Assembly: GCA_964505305.1 (NCBI GenBank)
Contig: CAZDHE010000017.1
Span: 1-19,715 of the forward strand
Source: JAXHLG01 sp964505305
Lineage (GTDB): Bacteria; Patescibacteriota; Minisyncoccia; Moranbacterales; DUUL01
DNA: 19,715 nucleotides
Reading direction: 5' to 3'
Every line of letters begins with the position of its first letter. Position 1 is the stretch's first letter. The position numbers were made by a program, and so were the translations under genes. Under the pieces are notes generated by a model, which saw nothing but the letters and a program-made list of their open reading frames with translations, was not told where the DNA came from and made no database searches. Shown in pieces: positions 7,066-13,319 of the stretch.

Positions 7066-7647
7066 TTAATCCAGTTCCATATAAAGCTCCAAAAGTTTCT
7101 TCAGTCCTTTTCTGGTATTCATTTTAGCAACCTCTTGAGCCAATCTCTCCTCGCCCAAAGCACCTCTAATCCAATTTTCAAAATCGTTTCCATCCCCTCT
7201 TTTAGTGTGATGATTAAATTGTTCCCGGCTAATCTTGTCCATTTCTGCGGCTAATTGCTTCAAATCTTTCACCTGGCTGCCGTCAATAACTTGAAACTCA
7301 CTGCCTTCCGGAGCTTTTAAATTTTTTCCCTTAAGAGCCTCTCCGGCTTTTGCTTTCCGGTGCTGAGAAGGATTGGTTCCCGAAGATTTTTTTTCGGGTT
7401 TTTTAGCGGAAGGTTTTACATCAAAAGAACTTTTTATCTTTATATTTTTACCTGATTTTTTTTCGGGCTTTTCCGCTACGCTTCTTTTCTGTCGATAACC
7501 TGACTCTTTAGTTCTTTGGAGACTTTGTTTTTTTGGCTTATTCTCCTCTTTCGCTAATTTTTCCAAGCCTACTCGCTCTTCTTCATTTTCCGGTTTGATA
7601 GAAATCTTTTCACAAACCAAAACGGTAATGTTTTTAAGAATTTTCAT
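7066..7647 (-). CDS. Basic-linker protein with DUF5752-like C-terminal domain
   Basis: The 193-residue protein has three parts. A short N-terminal segment (1-14, KILKNITVLVCEKI) comes first. A long Lys/Glu/Ser/Pro-rich low-complexity stretch follows (about 15-110, with KPEKKS at two places). The compact C-terminal domain (about 113-193) contains FQVIDGSQVKDLKQLAAEMDKIS, REQFNHHTKRGDGNDFENWIRGALGEERLA and a final helix. The HH...NDF.NWI...GEE.LA pattern resembles DUF5752, a small domain of unknown function that I recall near GH57, GH15 and glycosyltransferase genes in archaea and some bacteria; that recollection should be checked by profile search. Its place inside the glucan operon agrees. 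No enzyme motif is visible; a role as scaffold or regulator for glucan enzymes is speculation. The basic linker could bind an anionic partner. Confidence 0.6.
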   Translation of the reverse strand: MKILKNITVLVCEKISIKPENEEERVGLEKLAKEENKPKKQSLQRTKESGYRQKRSVAEKPEKKSGKNIKIKSSFDVKPSAKKPEKKSSGTNPSQHRKAKAGEALKGKNLKAPEGSEFQVIDGSQVKDLKQLAAEMDKISREQFNHHTKRGDGNDFENWIRGALGEERLAQEVAKMNTRKGLKKLLELYMELD

Positions 7648-7755
7648 ATTTTTGCTTTAATTTTAAATTTTTATTATTTAAACAAACACTAATCTCGACA
7701 TCTTTCAAGCTTTTTTCACTTTCCCGCCCTCACGCTTTCTCGACTTTCAAACTTT

Positions 7756-8985
7756 CTAAATTTTTCCGCTAGGCCTTTCCAGTCTTAATTTTAAATCATT
7801 TAAAGCGTTCATAAAAGAAATAAAAGCTTCAAAGGGGGATTCATAAGGATTAAAGTATTTATGAACGTCTCCGTCATTAAACCACTTGGTGCACATATAA
7901 TAAAAATGATCCGATGTCTGCAGCTTTCTCCAATTTTCAATAACCTCCTTGTCTTTGCTGGCTAAAACCCTTTTCTCCAAAGCATACAACTTCTCAAGAG
8001 CATCTTCTTGCATATAATTAGACCTCCAAGCCGATAAATCCCTGTCTTCATCCGCCCAAGAAACAAACTCGGGAAAGTTAATTTTGTCCTTGGCCTGAAA
8101 CTTTTCGATTGCCTCGGACGGAGTTACAAAATAATTATCTCTTCGGGAAAGAATTTCCTCCGGCAGCTTATTCAAAAAATTAAAAATTCCCGTATCTTCC
8201 CATTGATGCTCTCCGAAAGTTTCGTAATCCATAAATAAATTTATAACCTCGCCATTGCCATTATGATCATGAACCCAATCGGCAAATTTTTCCGCTGTCA
8301 AAGGATGGTCTTTCCAGCCTCGATTAGAAAAGCGAAAAGCGATATCATCGGAAAGCTTGTAATTTTTTAATAATAAATTTACTCCTTTAGCGCTCCCCGA
8401 TTCATACACAAAATTAGGACTTCTCCAGCCCAAATTGGACTCCATTCCTTCGGCCAAAACTCCTCTATAACCCATCTCTCCCACAAAAGAAGCTACTTCA
8501 TCATTAAAAATCAACTCTGTATTTCGAAAGACTTTCGGTTTCCATTCTTTTTCCGGTAAATACTCCCCGAACAAATCTTCAATTTTTTCTCGATGTTTTT
8601 CCACTTGATTTTTGAATTCTTCTTTGGAATATAGAAACGCCAAGGAATGATAATAAGTTTCACTCAGAATCTCCACTCTGCCGGTTCCGACTAAATCTTG
8701 AAAAGATTTCAACACCAAGGGTAAATCATTCTCCAGCTGCTCTAAAAAAACGCCGGAAAAAGAAAAGGATATTTTTAATTCGGGATGTCTTTTGATTAAG
8801 TCAAGAAGTAGCCTGTTGGTTGGCAAGTACGCCTTGCGAGCCACTTTTCTTAGAACTTTTCTGTTATTTAGATTGGTGGCGGAATTGTCATTAAAATAGC
8901 TTCCATCCTTGCCGATGTCGCAAAAACGGTATCTTTTAATTCTGTAAGGCTGGTGAACTTGAAAATAAAAACAAACCGAAGGCAT
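7756..8985 (-). CDS. GH57 amylase/glucanotransferase-type enzyme
   Basis: The 409-residue protein is read from the ATG at 8985. A longer frame from 9090 would add 35 residues and overlap the upstream glycosyltransferase by 58 bp, but the family begins with the strand MPSVCFYFQVHQPYR, so the shorter start is right. GH57 motifs are in order: HQP at 11-13, FSFSGVFLEQL (74-84), PKVFRNTELIF with predicted nucleophile E157, FMDYETFGEHQW with predicted general acid D253, and the C-terminal YMCTKWFNDGDVHKYFNPYESPFEAF. GH57 enzymes act with retention on alpha-glucans (amylase, 4-alpha-glucanotransferase, branching enzyme). The RNTEL/DYETFGEHQ version is that of the alpha-amylase-like group, but the activity cannot be fixed from sequence alone. 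There is no signal peptide. It lies 47 bp after the GT4 gene in the same operon. Confidence 0.88.
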   Translation of the reverse strand: MPSVCFYFQVHQPYRIKRYRFCDIGKDGSYFNDNSATNLNNRKVLRKVARKAYLPTNRLLLDLIKRHPELKISFSFSGVFLEQLENDLPLVLKSFQDLVGTGRVEILSETYYHSLAFLYSKEEFKNQVEKHREKIEDLFGEYLPEKEWKPKVFRNTELIFNDEVASFVGEMGYRGVLAEGMESNLGWRSPNFVYESGSAKGVNLLLKNYKLSDDIAFRFSNRGWKDHPLTAEKFADWVHDHNGNGEVINLFMDYETFGEHQWEDTGIFNFLNKLPEEILSRRDNYFVTPSEAIEKFQAKDKINFPEFVSWADEDRDLSAWRSNYMQEDALEKLYALEKRVLASKDKEVIENWRKLQTSDHFYYMCTKWFNDGDVHKYFNPYESPFEAFISFMNALNDLKLRLERPSGKI

Positions 8986-9032
8986 TTTTGAGTAATAATT
9001 ATTAAAACTATAAACAGATAAATTGAAAAAAT

Positions 9033-10304
9033 TTATTTGGAAATAAATTCCTGATAATACTGCAAGCACTTTTCTGCCGGAGTACTCCAACTGATTCCGT
9101 TAACTTCCTTGTGGCCGTTTTCTTTTAAATACCGATTCAGGGAGGAATACTGCAAAGAAGCTAAAATCATATTAGCCAATTCTTTCACGTCCCAAAAATC
9201 CACTTTAAGCGCGTTGGTTAAAACTTCTGAAACTCCCGATTGCTTGGAAACCACCACCGGAGTTCCGTTTATAAGAGATTCCAAAGGAATCAAGCCAAAA
9301 GGCTCCGAAACTGAAGGCATCACCAAAACATCAGCGCTTCTGTAAACCTCGGCCAACTCTTTTCCTCTCAAGAAACCCGGAAACAAAACCTTATCCGAAA
9401 TTCCCAGCTCTGCGGCATAACCGGCTAATTGATCCCTTAGTTCACCCGAGCCGACTATAACAAAGTAAGTTTTGCCATTGCTGTGTTTAACCACATCTTT
9501 GGCGGCCCTAATCAAAAACTCCACTCCCTTCTGCACTGTAAGCCGACCCACATATAAAACCACCTTATTGCCATTTTTCTTTAATGCTTCTATTTGAAAA
9601 TTTAAATCATTCGTCTTTTTAAAATAATCCGGATCAATTCCGTTGTGAATCAAATTTATTTTTTCCGGATCAATTCCGTATTTTTCTATTAAAATATTTT
9701 TAATCCTCCTGCTGATGGCAATTATGCCGTCAGCCTCTTCCAATCCTTTTCTTTCTATTTCATAGACTTCCCTGTTAACATTATCCCCGGCGCACCTATC
9801 AAACTCGGTGGCATGCACGTGAGCTATAAAAGGTTTTCCGGATTTCTTCCCGGCTTTGGCCGCCGCCGGGAAAGAAAGCCAATCATGAGCGTGAATAACA
9901 TCAAAATCGTAATCAAGGCATTTATTTTCCACAAAGTCGGCATAAGCTAAAACCCTGTTCAACAAATTTAAACCATTCACTTTTTCCGGATTTGAGTTTC
10001 CGCTTTTAACGCTTTTTTCAAAACAGTTAACAGATACTTTGGAATAAGCGGAAAAACTTGAATAGAACTTGTAGATACTTATCTTCTCCTCTTTTTTCGG
10101 ATAGCAAAGTTCTACAAAATTATCAGTTGTCTCTACCTTGGCCGGTAAAGTGAAAACAACTTTGCTTACTCGCATAGACAAAGCCTTGGCCAACCCCTGG
10201 CAAGCCACCCCCAAACCGCCGCTGTTAAAAGGCGGCCATTCCCAGCCGATCATAAATACTTTTGTTTCTTTTGAATTTAGCACCTTTAATTTGTTATTGC
10301 TCAA
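9033..10304 (-). CDS. GT4-family glycogen/starch-synthase-type glycosyltransferase
   Basis: The 423-residue GT-B protein has an N-terminal starch-synthase-type domain: IGWEWPPFNSGGLGVACQGLAKAL (19-42, including the GG donor-binding loop), HAHDW (138-142) and AHVHATEFDR (161-170). The C-terminal nucleotide-sugar domain has YVGRLTVQKG (251-260, with R254 and K259) and the EX7E motif E334/E342 in SEPFGLIPLE. The family builds alpha-1,4-glucan or related chains from ADP- or UDP-glucose in the cytoplasm; donor and acceptor are not decidable here. The frame opens with TTG at 10304. Alternatives are GTG at 10283 and ATG at 10253; the last would cut into the first beta strand, so one of the first two is preferred. 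It is the first gene of the minus-strand glucan operon and divergent from the phosphorylase gene. Confidence 0.85.
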   Translation of the reverse strand: MSNNKLKVLNSKETKVFMIGWEWPPFNSGGLGVACQGLAKALSMRVSKVVFTLPAKVETTDNFVELCYPKKEEKISIYKFYSSFSAYSKVSVNCFEKSVKSGNSNPEKVNGLNLLNRVLAYADFVENKCLDYDFDVIHAHDWLSFPAAAKAGKKSGKPFIAHVHATEFDRCAGDNVNREVYEIERKGLEEADGIIAISRRIKNILIEKYGIDPEKINLIHNGIDPDYFKKTNDLNFQIEALKKNGNKVVLYVGRLTVQKGVEFLIRAAKDVVKHSNGKTYFVIVGSGELRDQLAGYAAELGISDKVLFPGFLRGKELAEVYRSADVLVMPSVSEPFGLIPLESLINGTPVVVSKQSGVSEVLTNALKVDFWDVKELANMILASLQYSSLNRYLKENGHKEVNGISWSTPAEKCLQYYQEFISK

Positions 10305-10331
10305 AACATATTAATGCTTTATAATTATAAT
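10297..10331 (+). promoter_or_regulatory. Compact divergent promoter region of the glucan island
   Basis: Plus strand: TTGCTC (10297-10302), 17-bp spacer, perfect TATAAT (10320-10325), with a second TATAAT at 10326-10331. Predicted leader to the phosphorylase ATG is only about 20 nt. On the minus strand a TATAAT occupies 10329-10324, pointing to the GT4 gene, but its -35 is poor. Only 50 bp separate the two divergent starts, so both directions share this element. Confidence 0.6.
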
Positions 10332-10354
10332 AACATTAATTTTTTAAAAACACA

Positions 10355-12085
10355 ATGAAATTAAAAAAAATAAAAGTGGCTTATTTTTCAATGGAATTTG
10401 CTCTTGATAGCTCTATTCCCAACTACGCCGGGGGATTGGGGGTTTTGGCTTCGGATATTATTTGCTCTATGGCCGATTTGGGAATAAAAGGAGTCGGAAT
10501 CAGCCTTCTTTATCATCAAAGCCAAGACCCGCAATTAAAATTTAAAGCCGAAAAATCTTTCCAAAAAATCAATACACAAACCGAAGTTTATATCCAAGGA
10601 AGAAAAGTTGTTCTGGATATATGGAAAAAGGATGTCCGAGGCAAAAAAGGCAAAACGCCCATTTATTTTTTAAGCGCAAACAATGAAAACAATGCCCCTC
10701 AAGACAGAAACCTCACTGAAAAAATTTACCCGGGAGATGCTTACACCAAACTTTGCCAAGAAATTATTTTGGGAATGGGAGGCGTGAAAGCTTTGAAAAA
10801 ACTGGGCTACAAAACAGAAAATTACCATATGAATGAAGGCCATAGCGCCCCTTTAATTTGGGAGTTGCTCAAAAAACCAAGTTCCTCCTCTAAAAAAGAC
10901 AACTTTGAAAAAACTAAGGAGCAGGTCAAAAACCTTTGCGCTTTCACCACTCACACCCCCGTCCCGGCCGGCCACGACTATTTTGACAAAAGTCTTATCT
11001 TGGACATTCTAAAAGATCTAAACGAAGACTTTTTCGGGGAGCAAAAAAATAATCAAAAAATCGGTTTAACCGAATTAGCTTTGGAATTTAGCAAAGCCCG
11101 TAACAGCGTATCTCAAATTCACCGAAAAACTTGCGCCGGAATGTTTCCGGAATATCATTTTCTTAACATAACCAACGGAATCTATCACCCCCGCTGGGTA
11201 AGCAATTCCATAGAGAAAATTTTAAATGAAGTTTCCCTAAACTGGAAAGAGAAGCCGGAAGCCCTAAAACACTCCGCTAAAATTATAGATAATGAAGACT
11301 TGCTTCGAGCGCACCAAAAAGAAAAAAGTGAATTAATCAAGTGGGTAAATTCCTCACCGGATAATTTTCCGATTGAAAAATTGCAGGAAGAGGATTATTT
11401 TGAAGAAAATATTTTAACTATAGGTTTTGCCAGAAGATTTGTTTCCTATAAAAGGCCGGACCTGATTTTTGAGAACCTGAGAAGCCTCCTGAAAATGTGC
11501 GAATCCTCAAAAAAACAGTACCGCCTGCAATTTATTTTTGCCGGAAAATGCGCGCCTAATGACAGCTACTGCAACTTAACCAAGGAAGAAATTGAAGACT
11601 TTGCCGATATTTTTGCCGGCCTTCCCGGAAGGTGGGCTAAAAAAATCAAAGTGGCAATGATTGATATTTACAATTTAGACGTAGCTAAAAAAATGGTTTC
11701 CGGCTGTGATATTTGGCTCAATAACCCCGTCCCGCCCAAAGAGGCCAGCGGAACCAGCGGGATGAAAGCCGCCTTAAACGGAGTTTTAAACCTATCTATT
11801 GCCGACGGATGGTGGGATGAAGCTTACAAGCAAAATCCGGAAAGCGGATGGATATTTGGCCTAAAAAATCAACACCCAAAAAATGCCCGAGACAGAGACA
11901 CACAAGACAATCAAGAACTCTTGGAAAAACTTTCTCAAGCTATTGACCTTTACTACAACAGTCCTTACCTATGGACGGAGATGATGAAAAGCTCCATTTC
12001 CCTGCTTTCCCGTTTTAACACTCATCGAGTCGTTAAAGAATATGAAGATAAAATGTGGGATACAGATCAATTCGAAACCAGTTAA
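10355..12085 (+). CDS. glgP: Short-type alpha-glucan phosphorylase (GT35)
   Basis: The 576-residue protein belongs to the short alpha-glucan phosphorylase type, clearly smaller than the 800-residue classical enzymes. Motifs in order: KVAYFSMEFALDSSIPNYAGGLGVLASD near the N-terminus, YHMNEGHSAPLIWELL, CAFTTHTPVPAGHDYF, NITNGIYHPRWV, IGFARRFVSYKRPDLIF, and KEASGTSGMKAALNGVLNLSIADGWWDEAY. In that last motif K471 is the expected pyridoxal-phosphate lysine (EASGT..MK is the family signature). The enzyme releases glucose-1-phosphate from alpha-1,4-glucans in the cytoplasm. It is divergent from the synthase/amylase/glucoamylase operon and is followed 17 bp later by a small membrane-protein gene. No SD is present; the start ATG agrees with the conserved N-terminus. 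The gene symbol is by function, not close homology to the long enzyme. Confidence 0.9.
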   Translation: MKLKKIKVAYFSMEFALDSSIPNYAGGLGVLASDIICSMADLGIKGVGISLLYHQSQDPQLKFKAEKSFQKINTQTEVYIQGRKVVLDIWKKDVRGKKGKTPIYFLSANNENNAPQDRNLTEKIYPGDAYTKLCQEIILGMGGVKALKKLGYKTENYHMNEGHSAPLIWELLKKPSSSSKKDNFEKTKEQVKNLCAFTTHTPVPAGHDYFDKSLILDILKDLNEDFFGEQKNNQKIGLTELALEFSKARNSVSQIHRKTCAGMFPEYHFLNITNGIYHPRWVSNSIEKILNEVSLNWKEKPEALKHSAKIIDNEDLLRAHQKEKSELIKWVNSSPDNFPIEKLQEEDYFEENILTIGFARRFVSYKRPDLIFENLRSLLKMCESSKKQYRLQFIFAGKCAPNDSYCNLTKEEIEDFADIFAGLPGRWAKKIKVAMIDIYNLDVAKKMVSGCDIWLNNPVPPKEASGTSGMKAALNGVLNLSIADGWWDEAYKQNPESGWIFGLKNQHPKNARDRDTQDNQELLEKLSQAIDLYYNSPYLWTEMMKSSISLLSRFNTHRVVKEYEDKMWDTDQFETS

Positions 12086-12102
12086 TCCGATAAAAAATCT
12101 GT

Positions 12103-12321
12103 ATGACGATAAATATTTTTTTAATCACTTACTGGATACTGACTTCTTGCGCTTTAATAATGGCGGGGATTATTATTTACCACATTTGGGCTTATTCGCT
12201 TAACAAGAAAGCGGCTTCCCTAACAATTTTTATTTTCTGTTTATTTTTTTTCGCTTTATTGCTGGCAAGTATTTGGATAGTCATTGAAATAGACTGGAGT
12301 AACTATTTATTGATTTTATAA
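12103..12321 (+). CDS. Small two-helix membrane protein, unrecognised
   Basis: The 72-residue protein consists almost entirely of two hydrophobic helices (about residues 4-27 and 37-64) joined by the short positively charged loop AYSLNKKAAS, with a short polar tail IDWSNYLLIL. It starts 17 bp after the phosphorylase stop and lies 53 bp before the PH-domain gene on the same strand, so it is probably part of that transcript. I do not recognise a family. No SD is visible. It is supported as real by the clear transmembrane pattern and by filling the gap between two well-supported genes; function unknown. Confidence 0.5.
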   Translation: MTINIFLITYWILTSCALIMAGIIIYHIWAYSLNKKAASLTIFIFCLFFFALLLASIWIVIEIDWSNYLLIL

Positions 12322-12374
12322 ACTCTTCAAAAAATCTACAGCGGCTCCGTCTTTATTCTTTTAAATTTTTTAAA

Positions 12375-12974
12375 ATGTCTGTTATTAAAAACCCGGATTA
12401 CCAACATCCATATCAAAATTACGATTTTAAAGGCAGGAGAAAAAACGAGGAGATTATCCTGGTTCTTCGCCGGCATTGGCTAATTTTTGTTTTCAAATTT
12501 CTGCCTTTTTTATTTTTCGCTTTACTGATAGCTATTTTGGGGGGTGTTATTCGCGGAAATTTCGGATTTATTCAAATTAACATAAATACACAACTGGAGA
12601 TTTTAATCGAATTACTTTTTTATCTTTTTATTTGGCTGGGAGCTTTTGTGGTCTGGATAAATTACTACCTGGACGTTTGGATTATCACAGATCGAAGAAT
12701 AATTGACGTAGAGCAGGTCGCTTTATTCAGAAGAAGCGTCAGCGAATTGGAACACAGCAAAATTCAAGACACCACCTCTGAAATTCACGGCTTTTTGCCC
12801 ACTCTTTTTCGCTATGGATACATCTACATCCAAACCGCCGGAGAAACCCAGCGATTTTTATTCAAACAAGTTCCCAACCCGGTCAAAACCCGCAATATTA
12901 TAATGAAACTCCAAAAAGCCGCCCTTAAAAAAGAAAAACAGAAAGAAAAAGCGATCTTAGAAGGAAAACTTTAA
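12375..12974 (+). CDS. Bacterial PH-domain (YdbS-like) membrane protein
   Basis: The 199-residue protein has a soluble N-terminal stretch (NPDYQHPYQNYDFKGRRKNEEIILVLRRHW). Two membrane helices follow at about residues 37-57 and 73-97. The bacterial PH-domain core lies at about 98-190: YLDVWIITDRRIIDVEQVALFRRSVSELEHSKIQDTTSEIHGFLPTLFRYGYIYIQTAGETQRFLFKQVPNP. The ITDRRII / S..L..IQD / G...R.G.I.I.TAGE pattern is the hallmark of the YdbS/YdbT bPH2 group. Such proteins are membrane-anchored and of poorly defined role; CPR genomes often encode them. It ends in a Lys-rich tail. It follows the two-helix mini-protein and probably ends the plus-strand unit that begins with the phosphorylase. No SD is visible. 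Confidence 0.78.
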   Translation: MSVIKNPDYQHPYQNYDFKGRRKNEEIILVLRRHWLIFVFKFLPFLFFALLIAILGGVIRGNFGFIQININTQLEILIELLFYLFIWLGAFVVWINYYLDVWIITDRRIIDVEQVALFRRSVSELEHSKIQDTTSEIHGFLPTLFRYGYIYIQTAGETQRFLFKQVPNPVKTRNIIMKLQKAALKKEKQKEKAILEGKL

Positions 12975-13061
12975 ATACCTCATCTCTCAAGGGGCTGCGC
13001 CCAAACACCATTTCGTTACGAAATTTCTAATTTTTTAAATAAATTTTTTAAATAATTTTTG

Positions 13062-13077
13062 TCCCGAGTACTCGGGA
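13062..13077. repeat. Perfect 16-bp GC-rich palindrome
   Basis: TCCCGAGTACTCGGGA is self-complementary over all 16 bases and is a GC-rich island in an AT-rich spacer. It is followed by TTAATC on the plus strand and ACAAAAA on the minus strand, so it lacks a terminator U-tract. It could be a REP-like repeat unit or a protein-binding site. Confidence 0.6.
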
Positions 13078-13123
13078 TTAATCTCAACTAAGGAAAAAAA
13101 TTTGAAAAAAGGGTGGAATTGCA

Positions 13124-13166
13124 ATAGGAATAGTGTTTGGAAAAAGTCCCCTCAAACAATTCCTAT
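13124..13166. repeat. Imperfect inverted repeat with AATAGGAA core
   Basis: ATAGGAATAGTGTTTG (13124-13139) and CAAACAATTCCTAT (13153-13166) form an inverted repeat broken only by a two-base insertion, around a 13-nt loop. A third partial copy (GGAATAGGAACAAT) occurs at about 13210-13223. No function can be assigned. Confidence 0.4.
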
Positions 13167-13279
13167 AATAAACTTGTTTTATTAGACTAATGTAATACAA
13201 AAATAGCTTGGAATAGGAACAATCTACAAATTTATCCAAAAACCTCAAGCTTATTCAAATTTGTTTTAAAACAATCAAA

Positions 13280-13303
13280 AAGCGGGGCATTCGAGCCCCG
13301 CTT
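13280..13303. terminator. Terminator after nrdD, probably bidirectional
   Basis: A 9-bp GC-rich stem (AAGCGGGGC 13280-13288 with GCCCCGCTT 13295-13303) encloses the loop ATTCGA. Reading the minus strand, the stem runs into TTTTTGATTGTTTT, a good U-tract for nrdD. The plus-strand side (CTTAATTTT) is weaker but could also stop the PH-domain unit. Confidence 0.82.
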
Positions 13304-13319
13304 CTTAATTTTGGAAACT

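Larger units (their letters stand above)
12975..13279. other. Gene-free repeat-rich spacer between convergent units
   Basis: No credible gene is seen. The stretch contains three inverted repeats within 90 bp: GGGC/GCCC at 12992-13002, ATTTCGT-T-ACGAAAT at 13010-13024, and a perfect 16-bp palindrome TCCCGAGTACTCGGGA at 13062-13077. A further group of AATAGGAA-like motifs lies at 13123-13221. None of the three inverted repeats has a T-tract in the right place for a terminator. It may be a REP-like intergenic element or the remnant of a small mobile element. Confidence 0.5.

Noticed and set aside
8986..9090. N-terminal extension of the GH57 gene to 9090
   Set aside because: It overlaps the GT4 gene and adds hydrophobic residues not belonging to the family; the conserved N-terminus starts right after the ATG at 8985.
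13062..13077. Palindrome as a terminator of the plus-strand unit
   Set aside because: No T-run follows on either strand, and with no loop-forming centre it is a better duplex-binding site or repeat unit than a transcription stop.
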